A DNA stretch of 64,000 nucleotides from Nostoc sp. UHCC 0702 (GTDB taxonomy: Bacteria; Cyanobacteriota; Cyanobacteriia; Cyanobacteriales; Nostocaceae). How positions within the stretch are numbered: position 1 is the first letter of the stretch; each line of letters begins with the position of its first letter. Of the stretch, positions 19,047 to 28,519 are shown piece by piece. The notes under the pieces are model-generated. The model saw only the letters and a list, made by a program, of their open reading frames with translations, searched no databases and was not told the DNA's origin. Location: the NCBI GenBank assembly GCA_017164015.1, contig CP071065.1, positions 5,718,091-5,782,090 of the forward strand. Reading direction: 5' to 3'. The translations under genes and the position numbers were made by a program.

Positions 19047-20807
19047 GTGCTGTATTTAGCAGAAGTACAAAAGCAGAAAGGCGGCTTACTCGGTGGTAGT
19101 TCCAAAACCGAACTGAAACTGCTAGCTTGTCAGCGAACCGACCAGAATTGGAGTACTGTGTCGGAAGAAGTAATTGCCGCTGAAGATGCAAGCAAATTAA
19201 ATGATGGTGCGTTGGTACTGGTGGAAATGAATCCCAATCGTCAAGTGCAGCGGATTCAAGAAGCAGGACGACCATTAGTGAACATTTTGCAAAATTTTTC
19301 TCGCCAATTAGAAAAATTTAAGCTCAAGGAAGATGAGATTGACCAGTGGAAGCAGTCGTTGACGTTTCAGGCGCAAGAGATGAATCGCCGTGAAATGGAT
19401 ATGGAAGCACGTCTGGAACAGTTGCAACAAATGGAGGAAGAGTTTCAACAGCTGGAGTCGCAAAAACAGGAAGTTGATGCATTTCGTGAGCAAATTGAAC
19501 AGTTGCAAGCTGAAATTGAGCGGAATCGCCAAGAACTAGAGGGAGCTTGGGAACATTTGCGGGGTGAGCAGCGCCGCTTTGAAGAACGACAAGCGGATTG
19601 CCAACAGGGGACGGTTTTGGATGAAGAGCAAAGTCGGGTGATGAGTGAGTTACTCGATCGGTTGTCTAATCGTGTTGCTCCTACGGAAACAGTGCGAGAG
19701 CATCTGCATTTTGCTTTGGAATTGGTGGAAAAACAGCAAGCTACTCTCAACTCACATTGGCAACAACTACAGGAACAACAAACTTTAGCAAATCAACAGC
19801 AACAGGAAGTTGATCGCCTTTCGCAAAGTTATAGCGATCGCCAAAATGCATGGCAACAAGCACACGATTTTCTCAAGCAGCAAACAGCCCAATTGCAAGT
19901 GAATACAGCAATTGTTGCTAGCAAGCAAGAATATGTCCAAGTAATCAAAGAGCAGTTGCAATATCAAGAACAGTTATATCAACAAATTTACTCGTTGGCT
20001 GCTACTTTTAGTGATGTGGCTCAGGGCGATAAAGTTGATGTAGAAGCTTTAGATAAAATGCCTTTAGAAGAACTGCAAAAGATAGTACAAGACTTGTTGG
20101 AAAAGTTAGAAATAGACTCTAGCTTTGTCCACGATCAAGAACAAGAACTGAAATATAAACAAGAAGCTATAGAAGAACTGCAAACTAAAATTAGCAAAGC
20201 ACCTGACCATGACCAAATCAATTTAGAAATGGAACTGGCAGATGAAAAAGACCACTATGAAATGCTAAATTCCAGCTTGGTAGGACAACGCCGAATTATG
20301 CTACAGCGGCAGAAGTTGGCCAAACAACATCAAGCTGTATTGTTACGGCGGCAAGGACATACTGTTACTAAGACAGAAGAAGATAACCAAATTGATTTAA
20401 GCCCGGTTCTGTTGCAAATTGAAACCCAGCGACAACAACAGTCGCAAGAACTACAAAAGTTAGAACGTGAAATTGGGCAGATGTTGGCTGCTATTGAGCT
20501 AGATCAAGGAATGATTGATAATCAAACTCAAGAGCAACAAGAAAAACAGCAAGAACTCGAGGAGATAGAAGCAAAGTTGCTATCGTTGCGAACAGCAACT
20601 GCTGAATGTTGGGGTCGTGTGCGTCTCTATGAAGAAGCACTGCAACCAATTCAAGATTCTTTGGATGGTTTGCGGCATAAGTTGCAAGGAATCGGAGAAT
20701 CTTTGGCTCATGTTCAAGAAACTGGTGATTATCAACTCCAAACTATTAGCGAAATGCGTCAGGCTCTCCAAAGTTTGATATGTCAGCCAGAATTGCTAGC
20801 TTCTTAG
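19047..20807 (+). CDS. hmpF: HmpF: coiled-coil pilus motility/taxis protein
   Basis: Long coiled-coil protein (586 aa) required in hormogonium-forming cyanobacteria for type IV pilus motility and phototaxis. After a short globular N-terminus (MLYLAEVQKQKGGLLGG) nearly the whole protein is Gln/Glu-rich heptad-type helix, e.g. LEQLQQMEEEFQQLESQ, with no transmembrane segment. It starts at GTG 19047; no in-frame ATG precedes the conserved start. Divergent arrangement to hmpABCDE matches the known hmp locus order. Assignment relies on the N-terminal sequence, coiled-coil character and context. Confidence 0.88.
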   Translation: MLYLAEVQKQKGGLLGGSSKTELKLLACQRTDQNWSTVSEEVIAAEDASKLNDGALVLVEMNPNRQVQRIQEAGRPLVNILQNFSRQLEKFKLKEDEIDQWKQSLTFQAQEMNRREMDMEARLEQLQQMEEEFQQLESQKQEVDAFREQIEQLQAEIERNRQELEGAWEHLRGEQRRFEERQADCQQGTVLDEEQSRVMSELLDRLSNRVAPTETVREHLHFALELVEKQQATLNSHWQQLQEQQTLANQQQQEVDRLSQSYSDRQNAWQQAHDFLKQQTAQLQVNTAIVASKQEYVQVIKEQLQYQEQLYQQIYSLAATFSDVAQGDKVDVEALDKMPLEELQKIVQDLLEKLEIDSSFVHDQEQELKYKQEAIEELQTKISKAPDHDQINLEMELADEKDHYEMLNSSLVGQRRIMLQRQKLAKQHQAVLLRRQGHTVTKTEEDNQIDLSPVLLQIETQRQQQSQELQKLEREIGQMLAAIELDQGMIDNQTQEQQEKQQELEEIEAKLLSLRTATAECWGRVRLYEEALQPIQDSLDGLRHKLQGIGESLAHVQETGDYQLQTISEMRQALQSLICQPELLAS

Positions 20808-20827
20808 AAATTGGGGAGTTTGGAGTT

Positions 20828-20855
20828 AGTTGTCAGTTGTCAGTTGTCAGTTGTC
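20828..20855. repeat. Heptamer STRR (AGTTGTC)
   Basis: Four tandem AGTTGTC units directly downstream of hmpF; the same unit recurs at 61992-62018. Confidence 0.8.
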
Positions 20856-20906
20856 AATTGTTTTATCTCCCTCATCCCCTTCATCCCCCTTGCTCCTCTG
20901 CTCACC

Positions 20907-23705
20907 TTACTTAGAGAGCAACTGTGCATTTAATGCTTTGGTGATGCGATCGCCTGAAAGTTCTAGGTGAGCTAATGTATAAATATCAAGGTTTTCACGA
21001 AATTGAAAGAGCCTTTCCTCAATAGCTTTTTGCAGTTGGCGCAATTCATACCAAGCTAGTGTCCGCCCATCTTCAGGCGCTTCAGTAGTACGCAACACCA
21101 TTTCCAGCAAAATATTCAAATGTTCCCGTTGCAATGCACGGCGGATGCTAGAAATTGGCTTTGGTTCGCCTTGAGTTAAAATTTCTGTCCAGATGTCTTT
21201 TTGTAAGGTGTCAAACAGTTCTGGTATGGAAAGTGCTTCCCCAGGCAAGGTTTTTAATTCTATATCTTGTAAACGATTTAGCCTCTCGCTGTCTAGTAGC
21301 GATCGCAATACCGCACTTTGAAAGTTCAAAATACGTTCGTGAATGGGATAATCAAGGCGGTTGTTGGGTACAAAACTACCCCAATGTTGCCACCGCGATG
21401 GTGCTAGCTGATTCAGTAGTTGCGGTGAAAAACTAAAAGCATCTTCAGCAAATACATACTCTTGTAATTTTGTCAATGCCTGACGTTGTTTTGGTAGTGA
21501 AACTGGTACAAATGCCCAGGAAGTATCATCACTAGCATGGAGACGGCGAAACGATTGCCCACCAATATATTTAGATAGCAAGGTGGCGTTACGAAAATAG
21601 TATTGAAGTACTCTATTAAATAAGACGCGCAGGTTACTGTAGCTTTCTCCTTTTGATAGATAACCTTTGTCAAGACGCTGCCACATCACGCGGGCATTAT
21701 CCATTTGCCACTGAGAATAAACTAGCACATCGCTACTCATGTCCCAAACATTTGCCAGGGGATTGATGTCCCAAATATCTTCATCTGTTGCGTAAGACAA
21801 TTCTGGTTGAGGTGATACTAAAGCAATCTGTTCTAAAAAACTTTTTTCTGTTTCTGGAATGATTGCCTCAAGTAGCACTTGAGGGCTTCTTTTATAACCA
21901 TATTCAATTGCCCATTCGTCGTAAGGGCCAATAACCTGAGGGAAATAGTCGCCTTGCTGTACTCCCTGTGGTGCTATATTCACCGGTAGATAGTCCATCA
22001 CCGAACCGGCTAAACCTTTGGTATGAGTGATTTCAGTATTATTTAATTCTTCGGGCGCTAACATGGTGCTACCGTGAAAATTATGGCGCAAACCAAGCGT
22101 ATGCCCGACTTCATGGGCGATGAGAGAACGCAAATATTGATGCACATAATCCTGCATCGCTTCAGTGTTGGGTGCAACGTTTTGCAAAAGTGATAATGTC
22201 AACGCCCCCATACTTGCCTGATCTGAAGATTCTATACCATAGCAGTGGTCAAAATCGCTTCGGGAAGTCAACTTTTCAGATGCGACAGTTTTGGGTAAAT
22301 CTTCATAAATGCATTCGGAGGCTGGAGTAACGTTTTTATTGCCAAATCCTTTGTGGTTCACTCTTGACTCTACGTAGGTGCGATATACTTGCTGAATCGA
22401 TCGCACCATATTGGCATCTACGATAATATCTGCATCCAAGATTTCCCCGGTGAGTGGGTTGACGCGCGTCGGGCCTCTGGCAAAACCTGCATCCAGAGAA
22501 TTAAACCAACGAATAGTGTTATAGCGTACATCTGCCGGTTGCCAATCAGCATCATCTGGCATTTGTCGTACTTCAATAGCATTTTGGAATCCGGCTTTTT
22601 CAAATGCTTTGTTCCACATGAGAATACCTTCACGAATGGCGTTGCGGTACTCGAAAGGCACAGCATTTTCAATCCAAAAGACAATTGGCTTTTTGGGTGG
22701 AGATATGAGTACGTTAGGGTCGGATGGTTCGAGATGCCAACGATTAATGTATCTGACAAATGGTTCTGGGGCGTTATTATTAGAGAAATCTTTAAAAGCA
22801 GTAATAAAATATCCTACTCTGTCATCGGCAAGCCTGGGAATGTAACTGTTGTTTTCTCTTAGTTGAGAAAAACTGTAGTGTACCTTGAGACTCAGCGCCC
22901 TGCTATCGGGTAAGGTGACTAAATTGGTTTTTTCTGGTGATGAAAAACCGTAAATTGAATCAATTTCTATATTTTCAGGAAAGCTGTTGACATCACCAAA
23001 AAAAGATTTGCTTGGTTCTAAGCGATAATCAGCTTGCAAAGAGTATTTCAATAGAGGCGTTAATCCAGCCAAATCCTGCATCAGCAGGTTATCCAGGTTA
23101 ATCAAAATATTTTTAGTGCGCGGATCAATACTGTCTATTTCGAGTGAATAAAGAACTGAGTCACTAAATGAACGAGCAAGCGATCGCTGTTCTGGTTCAC
23201 TTGCATCTGTACGGAATTTAACATTACGCACAACAAAGTGCAAATTATTGTTTACTCGCCGGAAGTAGAAAAGAAAATCATCAAGAGCTAATCCACTATA
23301 AATATTACTTTCCCCAATGCCGGATTCTAATGTTACTGTAGCTAAGTAGTCTTTATTTAACTGTTCAGGTTTAATTTCCAAGTAAACTTGGCCTGAGTTT
23401 TCATTTTTATAAAGTGTGAAAAGCCCCTCTAGTTTCTCTGTTACTTTGACTATCTCATGAAACCGCCACCAATCTTCCTTTCTACTCTCACCAAAATTAT
23501 TAGCACTAGCTAATTGTTCAACTACTGGAAGCTTATTTAGTCCTTGCAGATCAATATTTGCAAGTTGGTTAGCTTGTGCGTAACTATTTTCTAGTAATAA
23601 GTGATATAGCAATACTGTATAGATTGCTAATTTCGTTATCCAGTATTTCATCCTTTGGCTTTCCACCTGAAGCGGTTCTTGTGTTGGGGAAAAATGTGGA
23701 TTCAT
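20907..23705 (-). CDS. Secreted zinc-dependent metalloprotease (DUF5117/DUF5118 type)
   Basis: Large exported peptidase, 932 aa from the ATG at 23705. A second start at 23651 gives a cleaner signal peptide (MKYWITKLAIYTVLLYHLLL, ending near SYAQA) and may be the real one. The metzincin-like zinc site HEVGHTLGLRHNFHG (HExxHxxGxxH) lies near residue 530. The N-terminal third matches the DUF5118/DUF5117 layout of bacterial zinc-dependent metalloproteases, and the C-terminal third is helical. Likely periplasmic or extracellular. Its convergent neighbour is hmpF and no partner gene is adjacent. Substrate unknown. Confidence 0.88.
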   Translation of the reverse strand: MNPHFSPTQEPLQVESQRMKYWITKLAIYTVLLYHLLLENSYAQANQLANIDLQGLNKLPVVEQLASANNFGESRKEDWWRFHEIVKVTEKLEGLFTLYKNENSGQVYLEIKPEQLNKDYLATVTLESGIGESNIYSGLALDDFLFYFRRVNNNLHFVVRNVKFRTDASEPEQRSLARSFSDSVLYSLEIDSIDPRTKNILINLDNLLMQDLAGLTPLLKYSLQADYRLEPSKSFFGDVNSFPENIEIDSIYGFSSPEKTNLVTLPDSRALSLKVHYSFSQLRENNSYIPRLADDRVGYFITAFKDFSNNNAPEPFVRYINRWHLEPSDPNVLISPPKKPIVFWIENAVPFEYRNAIREGILMWNKAFEKAGFQNAIEVRQMPDDADWQPADVRYNTIRWFNSLDAGFARGPTRVNPLTGEILDADIIVDANMVRSIQQVYRTYVESRVNHKGFGNKNVTPASECIYEDLPKTVASEKLTSRSDFDHCYGIESSDQASMGALTLSLLQNVAPNTEAMQDYVHQYLRSLIAHEVGHTLGLRHNFHGSTMLAPEELNNTEITHTKGLAGSVMDYLPVNIAPQGVQQGDYFPQVIGPYDEWAIEYGYKRSPQVLLEAIIPETEKSFLEQIALVSPQPELSYATDEDIWDINPLANVWDMSSDVLVYSQWQMDNARVMWQRLDKGYLSKGESYSNLRVLFNRVLQYYFRNATLLSKYIGGQSFRRLHASDDTSWAFVPVSLPKQRQALTKLQEYVFAEDAFSFSPQLLNQLAPSRWQHWGSFVPNNRLDYPIHERILNFQSAVLRSLLDSERLNRLQDIELKTLPGEALSIPELFDTLQKDIWTEILTQGEPKPISSIRRALQREHLNILLEMVLRTTEAPEDGRTLAWYELRQLQKAIEERLFQFRENLDIYTLAHLELSGDRITKALNAQLLSK

Positions 23706-23992
23706 GCGTCGTCTGCAAGTCTCCTAAATACTTAGGACTTAGGCACTGTCTAAATCCAACTCAGTACGACAATTGCTTGTCACCAGTGTAAACAAGGTCA
23801 CTAACCTCAAAGTAGTGTGTCTTTAGATTGCTACTAGAGCTTTTCAGTAATTTTTCAATTGTCAGAACGATGTATTTCTACCTTACGGTAGATGTTTACT
23901 CGAACTAAAGATATATGTTTTTTTGAACTATATATTGTAATTAAAACCCAAAAATGTATTTCGCGCTACATTTGGCAGCGACAGGAGTTTTC

Positions 23993-24027
23993 GATGACTG
24001 ATGACTGATGGCTGATGGCTGATGACT
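23993..24027. repeat. Heptamer STRR (GATGACT/GATGGCT)
   Basis: Five tandem units GATGACT or GATGGCT. Confidence 0.8.
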
Positions 24028-24108
24028 GTCAATAACGAGCAAGTGCAATGGGGTATTTTTTGATTTGGAAGTCCTTTAAAATCAGATATTGCAACTGCCC
24101 AATCTCTC

Positions 24109-24158
24109 GCCAAGAAATAAATTTCTTGGCTAATAGCTAAAGTCCACTTAAGTGGACT
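24109..24158. repeat. Paired perfect palindromes
   Basis: GCCAAGAAAT-aa-ATTTCTTGGC (24109-24130) is followed 10 bp later by the 18-bp perfect palindrome AGTCCACTTAAGTGGACT (24141-24158). This looks like a small interspersed cruciform element upstream of the osmoprotectant transporter operon; an operator is possible but unproven. Confidence 0.7.
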
Positions 24159-24169
24159 AATAACCAATC

Positions 24170-24245
24170 CTCCCCTGCTCCCCTGCCCCCCTGCTCCCCT
24201 GCCCCCCTGCTCCCCTGCCCCCCTGCTCCCCTGCCCCCCTGCCCC
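24170..24245. repeat. C-rich array (CCCCTGCTCCCCTGCC)
   Basis: About 75 bp of alternating CCCCTGCT and CCCCTGCCCC units. The opposite strand is the same GGGGCAGGGGA family as at 34629, 35378, 46603 and 48644. It ends just before the transporter ATPase start. Confidence 0.9.
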
Positions 24246-24257
24246 ATAACATAAGCT

Positions 24258-25016
24258 ATGCGACAAAATAACCAAATCGCTGTGGAATTCCGTGATGTCA
24301 CCTTTAGCCGCAACCGTCGCCCTCTGGTGTCGAATCTTAATTTCTCCATCCATCAGGGAGAAGCACTAGTATTACTCGGACGTAGTGGTAGCGGCAAAAC
24401 CACGACAATGAAATTAATTAATCGCCTCTTTACACCTACACAAGGCGAGGTGTTATTTAATGGCATTCCTACAACTCGATGGGATGAAATTAAACTGCGA
24501 CGCAAGATTGGTTATGTAATTCAAGAAATTGGTTTGTTTCCCCACTTTACTGTGGAACGCAATGTAGGTTTAGTCCCCACTCTGGAAGGTTGGCAGCCTA
24601 AACAAATTAAAAGCCGAGTTTATGAATTGTTGCACTTGGTGGGTTTAGATCCGGCACAATTTGCTGGGCGTTATCCTCATGAACTTTCGGGAGGGCAAAG
24701 ACAACGGGTAGGTGTAGCCAGGGCATTGGCAGCCGATCCGCCTGTGTTGTTGATGGATGAACCGTTTGGCGCACTCGATCCGATTACGCGGCTGGAAATT
24801 CAACAAGAGTTGAGGCAACTGCAACGAGAATTAGGTAAGACAGTAGTTTTTGTCACCCATGATATTCAAGAAGCTTTTGTTTTAGCATCCAGAATTGGTT
24901 TAATGTATGGAGGAGAACTGGTAGTATTGGGGACGAAGGATGAATTTATGCGATCGCAACATCCAGAAAGCCTTGCCTTTCTCCAATGTCTGCGTTCAGT
25001 GCAAGACACATTATGA
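24258..25016 (+). CDS. Osmoprotectant-type ABC transporter ATP-binding protein
   Basis: ATPase of an importer for glycine betaine/choline-like quaternary amines (OpuCA/ProV type). Residues 40-48 hold Walker A GRSGSGKTT. The signature is LSGGQRQRVGVARALAADP, Walker B LLMDEPFGALD, and the H-loop is VTHDIQ. At 252 aa it lacks the C-terminal CBS domains of OpuCA, so ionic-strength sensing may be absent. No Shine-Dalgarno is visible before ATG 24258; a C-rich array occupies that space. The stop overlaps the next start in ATGA, so translation of the two genes is coupled. Confidence 0.88.
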   Translation: MRQNNQIAVEFRDVTFSRNRRPLVSNLNFSIHQGEALVLLGRSGSGKTTTMKLINRLFTPTQGEVLFNGIPTTRWDEIKLRRKIGYVIQEIGLFPHFTVERNVGLVPTLEGWQPKQIKSRVYELLHLVGLDPAQFAGRYPHELSGGQRQRVGVARALAADPPVLLMDEPFGALDPITRLEIQQELRQLQRELGKTVVFVTHDIQEAFVLASRIGLMYGGELVVLGTKDEFMRSQHPESLAFLQCLRSVQDTL

Positions 25017-26578
25017 AAGATTTTTTCTTGATTAAGTATGGCCCAGAGATTCTTCAGCATACCCTAGAACATTTATTTTTGGTGGGCATTGCCATTGGAA
25101 TTGCTATACTCGTAGGCATTCCATTAGGTATTTTGATTACACGCCAAACCAACCTCCGCCAAGTAATTTTGGGGATAGCTAATGTTCTCCAAACTATTCC
25201 TAGTCTGGCACTATTTGGTTTACTTATCCCTGTACCCATCATTGGCGGCATTGGTGTTGTACCAGCAATTGTTGCTTTGACTTTATATTCTTTTTTACCC
25301 ATAATTCGCAACACTTACATAGGTATCATCAGTGTCGATCCAGCTATTAAAGAAGCTGGCAAAGGCATGGGAATGACAGATGGACAATTGTTGTTTCAGG
25401 TAGAAATTCCCTTGGCAATGGGAGTAATTTTAGCCGGGGTAAGGGTAGCCACGGTGATTGCCATTGGAGTTGCAACTATTGCAGCAGCAATTGGTGCTGG
25501 TGGTTTGGGAGTGTTTATATTTCGCGGTATTTCTACAGTTGATAATCAATTGATTTTTGCAGGGGCAATACCCGCAGCTTTCATCGCTTTAGCGGCAGAT
25601 TTTGCCTTGGGATGGTTAGAAAAACAACTAACGCAGCAAGGAAAAAAAAAGAGTGGAATTAATCGCACATTTGCTATTATTTTGAGCATCTTAACATTAG
25701 TTTTCGCGGGACTGATTGCCTTTAATTATTGGCAAACACCGCCAACGATTGTGATTGGCTCCAAAAATTTTACAGAACAAGTTATTTTAGGAGAATTACT
25801 AGCTCAACAAATTGAATCCCATACTAAATTAAAGGTTGATAGACGCTTAAATTTAGGAGGAAGTTTTATTTGTCATGAAGCTGTAAAAGCAGGACAAATT
25901 GCTGGTTATGTAGAATATACTGGAACTTCTTTTACAGCCATATTGAAACAGAAACCTATCAGTAATCGTCAAGTTGTCTATGATCAAGTTAAACAAGACT
26001 ATGACCAGAAATTTAAATTAGAAGTCTTGCAACCTTTGGGATTTAACAACACCTTTGCAATGATTATCCGGGGTGAAGATGCTCAACGTCTACAAATAAA
26101 AACTCTTTCCGAAGCAGCTAAATATACTCCCCAATGGCAAGCAGGATTTGGACAAGAATTTCTCGGACGAGAAGATGGGTATCCAGGGTTAGCTAAAACT
26201 TATGGCTTAAAGTTTGCCAATACAAAACAAATGGAATTAGCATTAATATATCAGGCTTTAAAGGAAAAGAAAGTAGATTTAATTGCCGCAAATTCTACAG
26301 ATGGCTTAATTGCTGTTTTAAAGTTAGTAATTTTAGCAGATGACAAGCAATATTTTCCACCCTATGAAGCCGTTCCTGTCTTCAATCAAGCAATACTGAA
26401 AAAATATCCAGATATACGAGTAGCTATCAATCAATTAGCTGGGTTAATTTCTACTGAAGAAATGCAACAAATGAATTATCAAGTTGATAATCAATCTCGT
26501 CCCGTTGAACAAGTTGTGCGTGAGTTTATCAAGTCTAAACCTCAACTATTATCCCAGTCTGAAGTGAAATTAGATTAA
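25013..26578 (+). CDS. Fused osmoprotectant ABC permease and substrate-binding protein
   Basis: Permease and binding protein in one chain, about 521 aa. The N-terminal part (to about residue 205) is a membrane domain with the BPD permease loop (ISVDPAIKEAGKGMGMT). A further transmembrane helix near 215-235 leads into an OpuAC-like binding domain beginning PPTIVIGSKNFTEQVILGEL and containing GYVEYTGTSFTAILKQ. The layout resembles known fused Opu systems in which the binding domain is tethered to the membrane outside. ATG 25013 is chosen for the 4-bp ATGA overlap with the ATPase. Ligand is probably a betaine- or choline-like compound. Confidence 0.88.
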   Translation: MKDFFLIKYGPEILQHTLEHLFLVGIAIGIAILVGIPLGILITRQTNLRQVILGIANVLQTIPSLALFGLLIPVPIIGGIGVVPAIVALTLYSFLPIIRNTYIGIISVDPAIKEAGKGMGMTDGQLLFQVEIPLAMGVILAGVRVATVIAIGVATIAAAIGAGGLGVFIFRGISTVDNQLIFAGAIPAAFIALAADFALGWLEKQLTQQGKKKSGINRTFAIILSILTLVFAGLIAFNYWQTPPTIVIGSKNFTEQVILGELLAQQIESHTKLKVDRRLNLGGSFICHEAVKAGQIAGYVEYTGTSFTAILKQKPISNRQVVYDQVKQDYDQKFKLEVLQPLGFNNTFAMIIRGEDAQRLQIKTLSEAAKYTPQWQAGFGQEFLGREDGYPGLAKTYGLKFANTKQMELALIYQALKEKKVDLIAANSTDGLIAVLKLVILADDKQYFPPYEAVPVFNQAILKKYPDIRVAINQLAGLISTEEMQQMNYQVDNQSRPVEQVVREFIKSKPQLLSQSEVKLD

Positions 26579-26643
26579 TGGTAATTTGAGCGATAATGTC
26601 CCTTTGGAGTGATCTTCTCCTTGTAAGATAAAACAGATTCAGT

Positions 26644-27012
26644 CTTAGAGGCTGTTTGAAAAGTCTAATATACTACTCAGCAGGGCGATTAGAAATCGCG
26701 TCTACACAGACGAAACCCACCTCCGTGGGTTTAAAAGACCTAATTTTTGGTTAGTCCGCGTAGGCGGACTTTGCCTGTGTAGCAGGGCGATTAGAAATCG
26801 CGTCTACACAGACGAAACCCACCTCCGTGGGTTTAAAAGACCTAATTTTTGGTTAGTCCGCGTAGGCGGTGAGGGGGTCGCAGTCTTGGCGGTTCCCGTC
26901 GATTGCGTTAGCGAAGCGTTAGCGACGAAGGAGCGTCACCCCCGAACCCGAAGGGACTTTGCCTGTGTAGTAGCGAATTATATTCGCCCAAAACTTTTAA
27001 AACAACCTCTTA
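26644..27012. mobile_element. Composite MITE, CTTAGAGG family, with internal duplication
   Basis: Terminal inverted repeats CTTAGAGGCTGTTTGAAAAGT (left) and its partner ending AACAACCTCTTAG (right) enclose several small palindromes (GCGATTAGAAATCGC, AACCCACCTCCGTGGGTT, AGTCCGCGTAGGCGGACT). A 102-bp block starting at 26679 is repeated at 26781. An 86-bp foreign palindromic segment (26870-26955) interrupts the second AGTCCGC...GGACT arm. A shorter inverted copy of the same element lies at 54902-55082. Confidence 0.85.
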
Positions 27013-27198
27013 GAGACTGTTTTTAAAGAAATGTAAAAGCTAGGAATATAGCGATGTTTAATGACAACATACTTTGCTTCTATGCATCATTTTCAGTGGG
27101 GTTCACATGATGTTAATACACCTGTGAACACCTCAATCCAGACCTTCATAATCCTTTACAAACCCATTCCATTTTGGATTTTGGATTTTAGATAAAAC

Positions 27199-27283
27199 TT
27201 ACGCAATTGACACCCTAAATAAAGGTTAGGGTTGTCAGTAATTCACTAGTACTATTTATAACAAGTCAACAGTGAGTGCGTAA
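27199..27283. mobile_element. Small inverted-repeat element with TTACGCA ends
   Basis: Short inverted ends TTACGCA/TGCGTAA enclose 85 bp, including the hairpin GACACCCTAA...TTAGGGTTGTC. Probably a miniature interspersed element; short ends make this tentative. Confidence 0.45.
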
Positions 27284-27299
27284 AAATTTTGTTTTAGCT

Positions 27300-28418
27300 T
27301 CAATTATTGATTTCTGCCCGATTCTGTTTATATTTTTCCATATCTACTTCTAGATTTATGGATAGGAAATCGATGCCCTGATTTTCTAGTAATTGTAAAA
27401 TGGCTAAATTTAAGTTTCTTTCAGCATCAAAGTAGAGATTGTCATCATTAACAAATGCCATAATTTCAATGACGCGGGCATTTCCTTCAATTCTACTAAA
27501 CCGCACTACACATGATGGAGAAAAACCAGAAATTGATTTTGGTATTTCTTGAATAGCATCACAAATTATAGCTGTTTGCTGTGCTGAAATGCCATCAATT
27601 TTCAAGGTTAAACTTATGCCCCATCTTAATTCTTTACCAGGATTTTGTGACCAATTTTCCACAATTCCAGTAATCATTCGAGAATTGGGCATTTTGATGA
27701 TCGAACCCCACTTAGTTATATGTAGAGTTGTGGTTCTGAATCCAATATTGAGTATCTGTACAAATCCATCTACTCCTGATACTCCTACCCAGTCACCTTC
27801 TCGATAGAGATTATCGGAGTAGATAATCAGTGTACAAAACCAGTCATAGACAATATCTTTTAACAGCAAACCTAAAGTGATACCAGCACCGCCTAGTAGA
27901 CCAACAAGTGCGGCTGCTGATTGTCCTAAAAATATTTCACTGACTTTGATTGTGAGGATAATAATTGCTGCTGCTTGAAAAACCTTTGGCATCAAGGGTC
28001 TGAGCAATTCATCAAGCTCAGTCTCCGTATGCAGCACCACGTTAGCAATTATCTGACCTAAGATGGAGGAGCCTCGGTAAACAACATAAGCAACGATAAA
28101 AATGACTATAAAGTTGAGCGTCTTTCCTATTGCTTCATTCAATTGAGGCCCTAAGATATCTGCCAAAATGGCTTTTGATAACCATATTCCGCTAATAAAA
28201 ATCAGCCAGCCTAGGGAAGGTTTGATAACTGCAACCAACTCATCATCAAGTGTACTTTTGGTTTTGCCAGTTAGACGCTCAACACTTTTAATGATGACGG
28301 CAATAAAAAGCCGTCTCAACACCTGTGTTAGTGTGAGAATAACGATTACAGTTGCAATTTTGGCAACGGGGATACCGGAATAATTGATATTTTGTAAGGC
28401 GTTCCAAACTGCTTCCAT
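27300..28418 (-). CDS. MscS family mechanosensitive ion channel
   Basis: Small-conductance mechanosensitive channel, 372 aa. At least four hydrophobic helices occupy the N-terminal half; the pore-lining helix is Gly/Ala-rich (SAAALVGLLGGAGITLGLLL). A beta domain follows with YREGDWVGVSGVDGFVQ, TTTLHITKWGSIIKMPNS and the C-terminal MscS_C fold. Expected in the plasma membrane as an osmotic safety valve, consistent with the neighbouring osmoprotectant importer, though the two are separated by repeats and in opposite orientation. Confidence 0.9.
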   Translation of the reverse strand: MEAVWNALQNINYSGIPVAKIATVIVILTLTQVLRRLFIAVIIKSVERLTGKTKSTLDDELVAVIKPSLGWLIFISGIWLSKAILADILGPQLNEAIGKTLNFIVIFIVAYVVYRGSSILGQIIANVVLHTETELDELLRPLMPKVFQAAAIIILTIKVSEIFLGQSAAALVGLLGGAGITLGLLLKDIVYDWFCTLIIYSDNLYREGDWVGVSGVDGFVQILNIGFRTTTLHITKWGSIIKMPNSRMITGIVENWSQNPGKELRWGISLTLKIDGISAQQTAIICDAIQEIPKSISGFSPSCVVRFSRIEGNARVIEIMAFVNDDNLYFDAERNLNLAILQLLENQGIDFLSINLEVDMEKYKQNRAEINN

Positions 28419-28519
28419 AATTATTAGTTAAAGTTATTGAAAATTTTATCGGGTGGGCTGTGAGATCCTGGACTCAAACCCTGAAATTTAAGTTATTGAT
28501 ACTGCCCACCCTCCGGTTA

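Larger units (their letters stand above)
23706..24257. other. Intergenic region with STRR, palindromes and C-rich array
   Basis: Contains a hairpin TCTACC-ttac-GGTAGA near 23877, a heptamer STRR (23993-24027), two adjacent palindromes (24109-24158) and a C-rich array reaching to 13 bp before the next start codon. No gene is supported. Confidence 0.6.
26579..27299. other. Gene-free region of nested mobile repeats
   Basis: A 720-bp gap between the transporter operon and the MscS gene. It is filled mainly by the composite element at 26644-27012 and a small inverted-repeat element at 27199-27283. No open frame with a recognisable product. Confidence 0.7.

Noticed and set aside
24170..24245. Regularly repeated C-rich array as a CRISPR
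   Set aside because: Units are 8-17 bp, contiguous and without unique spacers; no cas genes are present. It is a simple tandem repeat.
24137..24353. Minus-strand Gly/Gln/Arg-rich frames
   Set aside because: Translations of the C-rich array on the opposite strand of the transporter gene; no independent support.
24986..25012. Upstream start for the fused permease gene
   Set aside because: It would overlap the ATPase gene by 31 bp; the ATGA overlap at 25013 is the typical coupled start.
28451..28511. Possible tRNA-like sequence (GGACTCAAACCC)
   Set aside because: No cloverleaf arms could be paired around it; it belongs to a GGGTGGGC...GCCCACCC inverted repeat in the egtD-mscS gap.
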